Counted from the stretch's first letter, positions 54,756 to 63,593 are shown. The stretch is DNA of 64,000 nt from JAFDYH01 sp049840875 (GCA_049840875.1 JASGJE010000019.1:558001-622000), one strand, 5' to 3'. Notes: generated from the letters alone by a model not told the origin. Translations and numbers: made by a program.

Positions 54756-55217
54756 ATGCTGGTCAACAACACACAATCATTTACCGCCGGTCACCGGCTT
54801 TCCACCCATAACCTGACACCCGACCAGGAGTCCGTTGAAGCCTTGTTAGATGGTACCGAACCGGTACCTGCAAAGGCTGATTACTTTTTTATCATCGAGG
54901 ACAAGAAATTCATCAAGATCCGTTTTTCGGAAATCACCTGTATCGAAGCCTGCCGTTGCTATCTCTACGTTTACCTGAAGGACCAGAAGCACATGGTGCT
55001 TGGTTCGATGGCCCAACTGGAAAAGCGCTTACCCGTTGACGTTTTCTGCCGCATCCACCGCTCGTGGATCATTCCCCTCGAAGGGATCAGCGTGATCGCC
55101 AAGTCGAAGATCCTCGTGCATGAGCATTGGTACCCGCTCGGCGCTACCTATCGCAGCCGTTTGCTGGAGCAGATGCGGCCTTATGTCTTTAACCGGAATT
55201 ACCTGAGCGAGTTATAA
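54756..55217 (+). CDS. LytTR-domain DNA-binding regulator
   Basis: 153 residues. After a variable N-terminus of about 40 residues the rest is a LytTR domain (FIIEDKKFIKIRFSEITCIEACRCY, LGSMAQLEKRLPVDVFCRIHRSWIIPL, HWYPLGATYRSRL). There is no receiver domain, so activity is controlled by other means or the protein is constitutive. Targets are unknown. The stop TAA is provided by a dispersed repeat (GAGTTATAAGTTTTAAG). Confidence 0.9.
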   Translation: MLVNNTQSFTAGHRLSTHNLTPDQESVEALLDGTEPVPAKADYFFIIEDKKFIKIRFSEITCIEACRCYLYVYLKDQKHMVLGSMAQLEKRLPVDVFCRIHRSWIIPLEGISVIAKSKILVHEHWYPLGATYRSRLLEQMRPYVFNRNYLSEL

Positions 55218-55254
55218 GTTTTAAGTACTACGTTGTAAGTTATACGTAATACAT
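55211..55254. repeat. Dispersed repeat (GTTATAAGTT family) overlapping the LytTR stop codon
   Basis: GTTATAAGTTTTAAGTACTA then CGTTGTAAGTTATACGTAAT. The TAA at 55215-55217 is the stop of the LytTR gene. Confidence 0.7.
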
Positions 55255-55292
55255 GTGACTGTGTTTTTTTAATTGACGAGATTTTTTTAGGA

Positions 55293-56273
55293 ATGAAAGA
55301 TAGTATTCTTGTTATCGGTGCATGCGGGCAGATCGGTGTTGACCTGACGCTCGCTTTGCGGGATAAGTACGGAAGTGAGAATGTCGTTGCAGCAGATATC
55401 GCGAAAATACCACACCCACTCATCGCGGACGGGCGATATATCCGCTTCGATGTAACGGACGTGGATTTACTAAGAGCCTGGGTACTGAAAGAAAATGTCA
55501 CCCAGGCGTATTTACTTGCCGCTGTTCTTTCCGCCACCGGCGAACAAAATCCTGAGGCTGCGTGGCACCTTAACATGAAGAGCCTACTCAATGTTCTTTC
55601 TGTAGCGCGCGAAACGGGCCTGGAAAAAGTGTTCTGGCCTTCCTCCATCGCCGTTTTCGGTGGCTCGCCCAAAGAAAACTGCCCGCAGAAGACAACGATG
55701 ACACCGGCTACCATGTATGGCATCAGTAAACTCGCGGGAGAGAACTGGTGTAATTATTATTATAACAAGTACGGCGTTGATGTGCGGAGCCTCCGTTACC
55801 CGGGCCTTATTTCCTATAAAGCAGTTCCCGGCGGGGGCACCACCGACTATGCAATCGAGATATTCCACAAAGCCATTACCGTTGGAACTTACCAATCTTA
55901 TCTCCAGCATAATACCCGGCTGCCGATGCTCTATATGGATGATGCAATCCGTGCAACGCTGGAACTGATGGACGCACCGAAAGAAAAGATAACCATCCGG
56001 ACCAGCTATAACCTCGCGGGAACCAGTTTTACACCGGCGGAGCTGGCACTCGCTATCCAGCATCATGTTCCCGATTTTACCATGCAATACAAGCCCGACT
56101 CCCGGCAGGCGATCGCGGACAGCTGGCCGGCGAGCATCGACGACAGCGTGGCACAAGCCCATTGGGGTTGGCAACCGCAATTTGACCTGAAACGGATGAC
56201 CCGCTATATGTTCGCATTTGTCAATGGTATCTACAGCACGCACCGGCGTGAGCGGGAGGCGGTGGAGTTGTAA
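55293..56273 (+). CDS. tdh: L-threonine 3-dehydrogenase, UDP-galactose-epimerase type (SDR)
   Basis: 326 residues. Nucleotide-binding motif GACGQIG at 9-15, catalytic Y142 and K146 in MYGISK, S117/S118 in FWPSSIAVFG, and the substrate segment YPGLISYKAVPGGGTTDYA. This matches the short epimerase-like threonine dehydrogenases known from Flavobacterium and Cupriavidus, not the zinc-dependent Tdh. It oxidises threonine to 2-amino-3-ketobutyrate, the substrate of Kbl (29999-31186); the two genes are 24 kb apart here. The stop codon is supplied by a dispersed repeat. It is tail to tail with the cysteine desulfurase gene. Confidence 0.93.
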   Translation: MKDSILVIGACGQIGVDLTLALRDKYGSENVVAADIAKIPHPLIADGRYIRFDVTDVDLLRAWVLKENVTQAYLLAAVLSATGEQNPEAAWHLNMKSLLNVLSVARETGLEKVFWPSSIAVFGGSPKENCPQKTTMTPATMYGISKLAGENWCNYYYNKYGVDVRSLRYPGLISYKAVPGGGTTDYAIEIFHKAITVGTYQSYLQHNTRLPMLYMDDAIRATLELMDAPKEKITIRTSYNLAGTSFTPAELALAIQHHVPDFTMQYKPDSRQAIADSWPASIDDSVAQAHWGWQPQFDLKRMTRYMFAFVNGIYSTHRREREAVEL

Positions 56274-56300
56274 GTCATACGTACAACGTATGACGTTAAA
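56267..56300. repeat. Dispersed repeat (GTTATAAGTT family) overlapping the tdh stop codon
   Basis: AGTTGTAAGTCATACGTACA then ACGTATGACG; TAA at 56271-56273 ends tdh. Contains a short palindrome around GTACAACGTATGAC. Confidence 0.65.
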
Positions 56301-56352
56301 GTTTAGTATTACTCAAGGAGAGAAGACTGAAGGCAGGAGACAGGGGCGGCGA

Positions 56353-57501
56353 TCAGACAGTCTCCTTTTCGGGCTGCAGAATCCCTTCTAAAACCCTGAT
56401 CGTTTTATCTATTTCTGTTGTCGTTGTATACCTGGAAAATGAAAAACGGACATTCACCCTTCCGCTACCTGTTCCGAGCGCCTCGATGACATGTGACCCG
56501 GCACCGCTGCTGCAGGCCGAACCACCTGATGCGCAAATGCCTGCCCGGTCAAGATCCAGTAATAACATTTCCGTTTTATCTGATAACGGGAAGCTGGCAT
56601 TCAATACCGTATACAGGCTGTCGCCAATGCTATCACCGTTGAATAATACTTTTTCGAAACGAGCCCTCAGCCCTTCCCGCATCATTGTCTTTACCGCGCC
56701 GATCTGCGCTGCTTCGCGGTCATGGTTTTCCAGCGCCAGTTCCAACGCCTTCGCCATGCCAACAATATAGGCTACGTTCTCTGTGCCCGCGCGCAGGTTC
56801 CGTTCCTGCGATCCACCTGTTATATATGATGTGAACTTTGTTTTTTCGCGGACGAACAAAAAACCAATTCCTTTCGGCCCATGAAATTTATGCGCAGAGG
56901 CGCTCGCGAAGTGGACTTTTATTTTCTGAAAATCGACCGGATAGTGCCCAATCGTCTGCACGCAATCCGAATGAAATATTGCTTCGTTACCCGCGCAAAC
57001 CCGCCCCAACTCTTCTATATCGGTCCTGTTCCCAATCTCGTTATTCGCATGCATGAGTGAAACGAATGTGTTACGGCCGGTCTCCTCTAACAATTTGAAG
57101 AAGCCCTCCAGATCGATGTGACCGTTTTCCGTGAGTGGAGCATAGTGTACCGGTATCCCCGCTTTTTTATACTTCTCCGCCGTGTGCAGTACGGCATGAT
57201 GTTCTACCTGCGAAGTAATGATCTGCCTGCACCCAAGATCGTTGACTGCCGCGTGGAAGGCCGTATTATTGGATTCTGTACCACAGGAAGTGAAGATGAT
57301 TTCAGCGGGCCTGACATTCAGCAGCTGCGCGATCTTCTTCCTTGCGTTCTCCACGGCCATCCTTGCCTCACGGCCAGGCGCATGCGCAGATGAAGGATTG
57401 CCATACTGCGAGGTGAGATAGGGCATCATCGTGATCAGGACTTCTTCACTGAGCTTTGTCGTTGCCGCGTTATCGAGGTATATTTTTTCCTGCATAGCCA
57501 T
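56353..57501 (-). CDS. Cysteine desulfurase (IscS/NifS family)
   Basis: 382 residues. PLP-lysine K205 in SAHKFHGPKG; H101 and the SQVEHHAVL motif; active-site cysteine C330 in GICASGGSACSSGAGS, on the long loop typical of the IscS/NifS group rather than SufS. N-terminal YLDNAATTKLSEEV and C-terminal GRVNVRFSFSRYTT are canonical. It moves sulfur from cysteine to an enzyme persulfide for Fe-S cluster or tRNA sulfur transfer. No iscU, iscA or tRNA-thiolation gene is adjacent, so the acceptor is open. Start MAMQEKIYL; the second Met at residue 3 is an equally possible start. Confidence 0.93.
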   Translation of the reverse strand: MAMQEKIYLDNAATTKLSEEVLITMMPYLTSQYGNPSSAHAPGREARMAVENARKKIAQLLNVRPAEIIFTSCGTESNNTAFHAAVNDLGCRQIITSQVEHHAVLHTAEKYKKAGIPVHYAPLTENGHIDLEGFFKLLEETGRNTFVSLMHANNEIGNRTDIEELGRVCAGNEAIFHSDCVQTIGHYPVDFQKIKVHFASASAHKFHGPKGIGFLFVREKTKFTSYITGGSQERNLRAGTENVAYIVGMAKALELALENHDREAAQIGAVKTMMREGLRARFEKVLFNGDSIGDSLYTVLNASFPLSDKTEMLLLDLDRAGICASGGSACSSGAGSHVIEALGTGSGRVNVRFSFSRYTTTTEIDKTIRVLEGILQPEKETV

Positions 57502-57763
57502 TTTTGAGGCTATAAAATTATATCCGGCTTCGGCTGGAAACGTTTAAAGTATACCAACATCGCCGGATGATATACCAATAAAATGTTCTGCGCACCACTT
57601 TTCTATAGCTTTGTTTTTTTATGCGGCCGGATTATCCCTCCAAATTATTTTCTGATTCCCGAAGGTGCTTTATCTGCCTCCTGAGGGCCGTTATCGCCGG
57701 CACCAACAGCAGTTTTAACTAACGGGGAGCTGCAACCTTAATTTTTATTTAATCAAACATACT

Positions 57764-58624
57764 TTGGTTTTTCATTTACCTGAACTTTCAACTCCCGAGC
57801 GGCAATATTACCTGCAACACCTCGTTGCCCCACGACCAATAGGACTTGTCGCTACGGTAAACAGGCAGGGGGCTGTCAATCTCAGTCCATTCAGTTTTTT
57901 TAATCTTTTCTCGAGTGACCCGCCGGTCGTTATTTTTTCAGCCTGCCGCCGTGTCCGCGATAATACCCGTAAGCATACCCTGGAAAATATAGAAGAAGTG
58001 CCGCAGGCCGTCATCCATCTTGTCAATTATTCCATGGTGGAACAGGTGTCGCTGGCAAGCTGCGATTACCCGAAAGGAACCGATGAGTTTATTAAAGCGG
58101 GGTTTACCAAAGAAAAAGCATGCTATGTGCAACCGCCGATGGTCCGGGAAGCACCTGCCAAGCTGGAATGCAAGGTGATTGAACTAAAGCCCCTCGGGAA
58201 AAACGGCGGCGCCGGCAACCTTGTTATCTGTGAGGCATTGGCGCTACATATCCATGATGATTTGCTCGTGGGTCATAAACTTATTCATCCTGCCCAATTA
58301 GACCTGGTCGCGCGCCTGGGGGATAACTGGTACACCCGGATCAGCCAGTCGAATTTATTCGAGGCAGAGAAGCCCCACAGCAGGACCGGTATCGGTTTTG
58401 ACGGGCTGCCCGGTTTCATCAGAGAAAGCCGGTTTCTCACCGGAAGCGAAATAGCCCGCCTCGCGGGGGTGCCACAACTTCCGGGGATTGACGCAGATTT
58501 TGATTATCCTGATCCCGCGATGGGTGAGGAGGCGATTTTCCGAACCGCTGCCCTCCTGATTCATACCAACAAGATAGACCAGGCCTGGCAGTTATTACTT
58601 CACTACAAACAAAGTACATTATGA
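57764..58624 (+). CDS. Flavin reductase-like FMN-binding split-barrel protein
   Basis: 286 residues from a TTG at 57764; no in-frame ATG lies upstream near enough. Residues 1-210 are the flavin reductase-like domain: LVAPRPIGLVATVNRQGAVNLSPFSFFNLFSSDPPVVIFS, then DNTRKHTLENIEEVPQAVIHLV and a dimer segment KLECKVIELKPLG. The remaining C-terminal part may bind substrate. These proteins reduce or bind FMN in the cytoplasm, often with an oxygenase partner. The last codons overlap the start of the next gene (ATGA at 58621), so both are translated together. Confidence 0.88.
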   Translation: MVFHLPELSTPERQYYLQHLVAPRPIGLVATVNRQGAVNLSPFSFFNLFSSDPPVVIFSACRRVRDNTRKHTLENIEEVPQAVIHLVNYSMVEQVSLASCDYPKGTDEFIKAGFTKEKACYVQPPMVREAPAKLECKVIELKPLGKNGGAGNLVICEALALHIHDDLLVGHKLIHPAQLDLVARLGDNWYTRISQSNLFEAEKPHSRTGIGFDGLPGFIRESRFLTGSEIARLAGVPQLPGIDADFDYPDPAMGEEAIFRTAALLIHTNKIDQAWQLLLHYKQSTL

Positions 58625-59154
58625 ACCAGCATCAACAGCAATTACGAACGATCATCGCGCAATGTATCGATCACTATAAAGCGGAAGTGGCTGAACTGGG
58701 CGACCTGCTCAGCATCCTTGTAAGTAGCGGCATCATCCCCGATGCTACTGCGTTCATGCCTGATCATCTCCACCTGCGGGTGCCGCAACTGACTTCCTTT
58801 GCCGATTTCCTGGGTGATTGTGGCTACCGGGCAGAATCCAGCTACTACAGCATAGACGATGAACGTCTCCCGGTTATTTTCCTGACCGCTTCGCAGCGGC
58901 CCCTGCCTTATATTCACCATGTCGGGTTTTCGGTTTTCCTGCTACCGGTCGCGTATAACCGCTTAACACTATTTAACCCATTCCTCCGGCGGCAGGGAAT
59001 CGCTACCGGCCCTATCCGCAAAACGGAAGACGGGCTGCTGCAGATCAGCGAGCTGACTCCCTCCATACTTCTTGTCGAACGGAGAGTATTGCCCGCTTAC
59101 CGGGAACCTGCCCGTTACAACGATATCGAGGATGCAGCGAAAGTCAGGATTTGA
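58621..59154 (+). CDS. Hypothetical protein translated with the flavin reductase, VOC-like pattern
   Basis: 177 residues. Overlaps the flavin reductase stop by 4 bases (ATGA). The sequence shows DHLHLRVPQLTSF near residue 43 and PYIHHVGFSVF near 100, a spacing and style reminiscent of metal-binding glyoxalase/VOC or YecM-type folds; this is a weak resemblance. A VOC-type oxygenase-like protein next to a flavin reductase would be a sensible pair, but no firm family assignment is possible. No signal peptide. Confidence 0.6.
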   Translation: MNQHQQQLRTIIAQCIDHYKAEVAELGDLLSILVSSGIIPDATAFMPDHLHLRVPQLTSFADFLGDCGYRAESSYYSIDDERLPVIFLTASQRPLPYIHHVGFSVFLLPVAYNRLTLFNPFLRRQGIATGPIRKTEDGLLQISELTPSILLVERRVLPAYREPARYNDIEDAAKVRI

Positions 59155-59200
59155 TACGGTAGCACCAAAGGCGAGGCCGTTAGCCGGACGGTTACAGTAG

Positions 59201-59228
59201 GAAGTTACAGGTTGTACGTACTACGTTT
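59201..59228. repeat. Dispersed repeat (GTTATAAGTT family)
   Basis: GAAGTTACAGGTTGTACGTA then CTACG, 47 bases after the stop at 59154. Confidence 0.55.
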
Positions 59229-59251
59229 TTATATTTGAGAGAGTGGGAAGA

Positions 59252-59460
59252 GGTTGGCCCTCCGTCAGGCTCAGGGTAGGTTGGAGGATTGATGTTGACC
59301 CTTCGTCAAGCTCAGGGGGCTCAGGGGAGGTTGGAGGATTGATGTCGGCCCTTCGTCAAGCTCGGGGTAGGTTGGAGGATTGATGTTGTCCCTTCGGCAA
59401 GCTCGGGGTAGGTTGGAGGATTGCTGTCGCCCCTTCGGCAAGCTCAGGGGGCTCAGGGTA
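59252..59460. repeat. Tandem array of the CTTCGnCAAGCTCAGG repeat
   Basis: Four and a half units, each AGGTTGGAGGATTGATGT plus a CCCTTCGTCAAGCTCAGGG word. Units begin near 59278, 59328, 59369 and 59410, so the period is 41 bases, with one 50-base unit that carries an extra GGGGGCTCAG. It ends exactly at the stop of the leftward gene 59461-59946. Confidence 0.8.
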
Positions 59461-59946
59461 TTAGTCTTTTTGCTGACGGATCCAATCTATAATGTAACAG
59501 GTAAGATTTGCCAACTGAAAGTTGACCGCCATCCTGCTGAAGGGTACCAGGTCTGATTCCGACTGAACGAAACAGTTATACTCCCCTGCCTTGCAATAAG
59601 GATAGACCACCCGGTATTCGCGGCGAATACATTTTTCGACGACAATCTTATGGTCATGGAAGATGTGGCTATGGTAATGATAACTGAATTCATCGCCGAC
59701 TGCTACTATATCACCAACCGTTATTTCCATCGGCCGGATTATATACGCCTTGTGATAACCGTCCTCCGATATATGATAGCCCTCCAGACAGAAATCAAAG
59801 TCACGTTTGTTGTGCCAGCCCAAGGCAACCTGTATGGTGTGATGCAGTTCGAAGAAACTCATCCTTCGCTCTACCTGCAGGCAGCGCCAGACCAGCGGCT
59901 CGGTGCCGCATACTTCAATCCGTAACTGGAAAATTTCTTTTACCAT
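59461..59946 (-). CDS. Plasmid pRiA4b ORF-3-like protein
   Basis: 161 residues. N-terminal pattern IFQLRIEVCGTEPLVWRCLQV, then FFELHHTIQVALGW and HNKRDFDF is the hallmark of the pRiA4b ORF-3 family; the expected second part with YDFGD is replaced by VGDEFSYHYHSH, and the end FQLANLTCYIIDW is divergent. The family has no proven function but is common on plasmids and in accessory DNA. The stop lies right at the edge of the tandem repeat, which may have fixed the 3' end. Confidence 0.8.
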   Translation of the reverse strand: MVKEIFQLRIEVCGTEPLVWRCLQVERRMSFFELHHTIQVALGWHNKRDFDFCLEGYHISEDGYHKAYIIRPMEITVGDIVAVGDEFSYHYHSHIFHDHKIVVEKCIRREYRVVYPYCKAGEYNCFVQSESDLVPFSRMAVNFQLANLTCYIIDWIRQQKD

Positions 59947-60214
59947 CTGATTATCCCCACTAATTAACGACTAAATGGCGAACTCCAACCAGAATGTACA
60001 CGGACGATTTCCGGCAGTCGGGGAATAAGTGTATGTGGTACACTAATGAGCCGTAAAGGATGCGTTGTATGGGGGTCAACCGGCAGCGGGCGCGGCGTTC
60101 GGCTATGAATTACCGTTATACCGATGCCGGCCCTTCATCAGGTGAGAATTATTTCAGGAAAAAAGAGGTCGCTAAGGACGGGCAGGCAATTTAACCCAAC
60201 ATCAACCACAAAAA

Positions 60215-60308
60215 AGGGGTCAGTTTGCACCGAAAAACAGGGGTCAACTTCAACTGAAAAACAGGGTCAGCTACAATTGAAAATGAGTGGTCACTTTATG
60301 CGATTTTT
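60215..60308. mobile_element. Solitary IS21-family-like terminal repeat array
   Basis: Four imperfect repeats of 23-24 bases start at 60215, 60239, 60263 and 60286: AGGGGTCAGTTTGCACCG, AGGGGTCAACTTCAACTG, AGGGTCAGCTACAATTG, AGTGGTCACTTTATGCGA, each followed by an A-rich part. Repeats of the form GGTCAnnTTnnnCCGAAAA are the transposase-binding ends of IS21-family elements in Bacteroidota. No istA or istB gene follows in either direction, so this is an isolated end left by deletion. Confidence 0.6.
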
Positions 60309-60354
60309 CCAATTTTATACTTCGTAATGGATCAATGCCGCCAAATGATTGTGA

Positions 60355-60609
60355 TTATTCCCCGGTTTCCTTTTGGGTCAATGCTTCCGCTATGGCATTT
60401 TCATTTTCGTGTATCCATGCCGGAAGGTTTGTATCGTTTATCTTCCAGCTGCTTTCATTCCGTTGCATTTTGAAATAAAAACGATTGCCGCGTTCATCCC
60501 CGCCGTCGACATCATATAATTCATTACTGCGTTTCCTGAAATTGAATTCGTGGAGCTTTTTATTAATTTTTACCAGCAGGGTAAATTGAATATTCCGGAT
60601 CATTTGCAT
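60355..60609 (-). CDS. Small conserved-looking hypothetical protein
   Basis: 84 residues. MQMIRNIQFTLLVKINKKLHEFNFRK opens with a strand-turn-strand, followed by NELYDVDGGDERGNRFYFKM and SSWKINDTNLPAWI. No cysteines, no membrane helix. It resembles a small single-domain protein seen as hypothetical in Chitinophagaceae. The gene lies just beyond the IS21-like end and has a clear ATG. Function unknown. Confidence 0.6.
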   Translation of the reverse strand: MQMIRNIQFTLLVKINKKLHEFNFRKRSNELYDVDGGDERGNRFYFKMQRNESSWKINDTNLPAWIHENENAIAEALTQKETGE

Positions 60610-61060
60610 GCCTTAATTGCTAAACACAAAGGTAAAAAAAAGCCGCGGGATGACCGGGACCGGATGACTATAAATTCAGCCCCCCCAACCTAATTTAATC
60701 ATGTGCAGGATCTGAAACTGAATCATCAAAACAATATAAATTGCGCTCAACTTTTTTACCCGATCGGGGTGGATAAAGTTGAACAAGCAAAGAAGGCGCC
60801 CCCAAGGCGCTTTTTTACTAACGGGACCTCCCTATCGTAACCGGGAAAACGGAGCGTATCTTTTTAACCTGCACATAGCTATAAGCACTTTTGCCCGTAG
60901 CTGGCGGCCGCTATTTTGCCAATGTGTGCCAGTTATCAAAATCAGTTTGCTCCTTAACAAACGGAAAGGCATTGTTGCGACCCAGAAAAAAAATTCATGA
61001 GGGGCCTGGCAAAGTATGCATTGATTTTATCGATATTTTTATATAAATATCTTTTACAGC
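60610..61060. other. Intergenic region
   Basis: About 450 bases with one terminator-like hairpin (60796-60816). No coding frame or RNA gene is convincing. Confidence 0.4.
60796..60816 (+). terminator. Terminator-like hairpin
   Basis: GCGCC (60796-60800), loop CCCAA, GGCGC (60806-60810), then six T. No gene ends directly upstream on the plus strand. Confidence 0.6.
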
Positions 61061-61648
61061 ATGGCAGACAAGAAAACACTGAAGATCCTGAAAAATGAAC
61101 GATGGAAAAAAATACCGGGACATGTATCCGGCGGGGTGGTTGCCTATTCCTATGCAATATCTAACCAGGGAAGGCTGATTAAGTATCGCAGGAATTTTGA
61201 GGATGGTATTGTTCTCCGGCTAAGCCGGGAAGGCGGTTACCCGATATGGCGCAAGAGAATGGACGGGAATTACTATGCGGCGCTACTACACCGCCTTGTA
61301 GCAAAATATTTCCTGGGAAAGCCTTCGCCGAAGGAGCGGTTTATCATTCATATGGATCATAACAAGGAGAATAATAAATCGACCAACCTGAAATGGGCGA
61401 CACAGGAAGAAGTGACCCGCCATAACCGTAACAACCCAACGGTAAAGGCTTTTCTAAAGGAACGTAAAGCCAATCATTTTATCACCTGGTCGAAGCTTAC
61501 AGCGGCGAAAGTGATTGCAATAAAAAAGATGCTGCAAAGGGGTAAGACCTTAAAAGAGATTGCGGCAAAATACGGCGTATCGGACATGCAGGTCCACCGG
61601 ATTAAGACCGGGGAGAACTGGGGACATGTGAAGGTGGGGAAGTTGTAA
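61061..61648 (+). CDS. NUMOD4/HNH endonuclease, phage or homing type
   Basis: 195 residues. NUMOD4-like start (NERWKKIPGH, YAISNQGRLIKY), then the HNH core with H77 in LLHRLVAKYFL, H100 in IHMDHNKENNKSTNL and N109, then a helix-turn-helix (LKEIAAKYGVSDMQVHRIKTGENW at about 166-189, of NUMOD1/HTH style). Such enzymes are typical of phages and of free-standing homing genes. There are no phage structural genes nearby, so it is a lone mobile gene. Its stop TAA belongs to a dispersed repeat. Confidence 0.9.
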   Translation: MADKKTLKILKNERWKKIPGHVSGGVVAYSYAISNQGRLIKYRRNFEDGIVLRLSREGGYPIWRKRMDGNYYAALLHRLVAKYFLGKPSPKERFIIHMDHNKENNKSTNLKWATQEEVTRHNRNNPTVKAFLKERKANHFITWSKLTAAKVIAIKKMLQRGKTLKEIAAKYGVSDMQVHRIKTGENWGHVKVGKL

Positions 61649-61676
61649 GTTATAAGTTGTACGGTTTACGTTTAAG
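61642..61676. repeat. Dispersed repeat (GTTATAAGTT family) overlapping the HNH stop codon
   Basis: GTTGTAAGTTATAAGTTGTA then CGGTTTACGTTTAAG. The TAA at 61646-61648 is the stop of the HNH gene. Confidence 0.7.
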
Positions 61677-62135
61677 GTTCTATGTAAGAGGTTCGACAGA
61701 ATTGGTCCTGGTATGGAGAAGACATACTACATTCAGTCGTGTTACCGGCATATCAGCCGTTGTTCTTTTTCGCCTTCCCTTTCAGGTTTATTCCAAGAAA
61801 CCTTGGTTGTGTAACTTCTATATCCGCATCATGGGTTGGATTAGCAGCCTGGTGCTGTCTTGCTTCCGGTAAAGCAGCAGCACGGCTTGTCTGGGTTGTG
61901 CCGCGCCATGGGCAGGTATGGCAGCAGGGAGTGTAGTATTTTTTTGGCATGGTTTATTGGTTTAAGATTATTAAAATCGCTTTTCAAGAATTTATCATTC
62001 ATCAGCACCGGCCGTAACAAAGGTAACTGCAGCTCCTGAATGCAAACCGGGTGTTTCCGCCCCTGCCCACACCGTATAAATACCTGCCCGGAATATGAGT
62101 TCTCTACAGTTACTTTATACCACCAACCAACTTCT
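61677..62135. other. Intergenic region
   Basis: About 460 bases between the HNH gene and the next secreted protein gene. Overlapping frames on both strands are short and mutually exclusive; none has a convincing start or family. CTTTATACC near 62113 could be part of the promoter of the downstream gene. Confidence 0.35.
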
Positions 62136-63593
62136 ATGAATTGTATGAAGACGCTGCTACTAACGGCTACCTGTAGCCTATTTTGTATTATTAGCTTTTG
62201 CCAGACGAAGAAATCTACCGTTCGTGAACACCTGCAACAGGTGAGGACGCTCTACGGAGGCGACCTGGAAGACGGCCCTTACGTCACACAATACATTATG
62301 GATAGCATTATCCAGTCTGTACAAAGTAAAATCAGCGGTACACTGATTAAAGACGGCAAGACGGTAGCCACAACGGCGACCGTCGATGATAAAAGCGTTA
62401 CGGTCAATTATAATATCGGCCACTTTATTGACGAGCGCCTCTTTGTGCAGGCAACAGTGAGCGGTACCGCAGCGGATAATTTCGTTGATATATTTTCCGG
62501 TGGTAAGTATAAGAAAACAATTACCGGCGGCTTCAATTTTAATTTCTTCCCGAAGTGGAACAGCGGCAGCTTTTATTCGTCTTACCGGCAACGGCTGTGG
62601 ACGCTCCTTAAAATACAGGATCATTGTTTTGACCGCAGTAAACGAAAAAATGCCTACAAGTCAACGATTGAAAAACTGGTACAATTATATAACGATTGCC
62701 GTACTTTATACTATGCTGACCCGTTAGTTGACAATCCTCAGCTTCCAGCCGCGAATGATATTGACTGTAAGAAGTGTTCGATTGAAAAACTGCAGGAATT
62801 CAATCAACTGCTTTCATCTCTTTCGGATTACTACCCGAAAAAATTTAATTCGTTGGGACGAAATGCTGTCGGGCACTTCCTCGACAGCATCGCTACCCTG
62901 TCTGATGTAATTTCCGGAGAGCTTGCAGATAAAGATAACCTAACGGTCATGGATAGTCTCCAGCACGCCGCAAAGTGGTCCGCATTCGGCAATACCTGGT
63001 GGTCCGGCAGCATCAAATTCAATCAAAAGACCCAACCGTTGTTTAACCCTTCACTGGTTGATAAAAACTATACAGATAATTATAACGACTACTTCGTCAC
63101 ACTTTCCCTTAGTTATAACTACATGAAGACTTTAGTAGACCGTGGTATTACCGTTTATTTCGCGCCGACTATCAGCTTTGGCAATGCCAGAAATTTTATT
63201 GCTGACAGCTTACTTAGTCTGCAGGCGCAGGAGAATTTCCCGGTCAGTGCCACCGATTCGCTGAAAGTGATCAACGCAACTTCCTTCTACCGGGCAAAGG
63301 CCGGCCGTCTCGCTCAATTCGGTGTTGAGTTGCCGCTGATCGTATATTTTCCTTCTGCCTCGACAGGGATTGATATTGCAGCCGGCATGAAATTTTCAAA
63401 TCACATTGACAGTGTGTATGCGCGCTTTGGTATTTATATTCCCATTTCGACCGGGAAAGATGATGTTGTAACGGTTGAGCCACTGCTGCGATTCAGTAAC
63501 CTCAACAAAAGCGGCCAGGTATTTTTTAAAGATATCCTGAGCTTTGGATTTAATGTGAGTGTGTCGATTCCGAAGTTTGTGAGTGGGAAATAA
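62136..63593 (+). CDS. Secreted protein with probable outer-membrane beta-strand C-terminus
   Basis: 485 residues from the ATG at 62136, which puts a signal peptide at the N-terminus (MKTLLLTATCSLFCIISFC, then Q); the frame is open 32 codons further up but that start gives no signal peptide. The middle is mixed with two cysteine motifs (DCRTLYYAD, DIDCKKCSIEKL). The final 200 residues show alternating strands (DYFVTLSLSYNYMKTLV, ITVYFAPTISFG, FGVELPLIVYFPS, FGIYIPISTG, DILSFGFNVSVSIPKF), as in outer-membrane barrels. No family recognised. Confidence 0.75.
   Translation: MNCMKTLLLTATCSLFCIISFCQTKKSTVREHLQQVRTLYGGDLEDGPYVTQYIMDSIIQSVQSKISGTLIKDGKTVATTATVDDKSVTVNYNIGHFIDERLFVQATVSGTAADNFVDIFSGGKYKKTITGGFNFNFFPKWNSGSFYSSYRQRLWTLLKIQDHCFDRSKRKNAYKSTIEKLVQLYNDCRTLYYADPLVDNPQLPAANDIDCKKCSIEKLQEFNQLLSSLSDYYPKKFNSLGRNAVGHFLDSIATLSDVISGELADKDNLTVMDSLQHAAKWSAFGNTWWSGSIKFNQKTQPLFNPSLVDKNYTDNYNDYFVTLSLSYNYMKTLVDRGITVYFAPTISFGNARNFIADSLLSLQAQENFPVSATDSLKVINATSFYRAKAGRLAQFGVELPLIVYFPSASTGIDIAAGMKFSNHIDSVYARFGIYIPISTGKDDVVTVEPLLRFSNLNKSGQVFFKDILSFGFNVSVSIPKFVSGK

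Noticed and set aside
59252..59460. CRISPR array in the tandem repeat
   Set aside because: The units are tandem without unique spacers and no cas genes are near.
61677..62040. Short overlapping frames on both strands after the HNH gene
   Set aside because: They exclude each other, lack credible starts and resemble no protein family.
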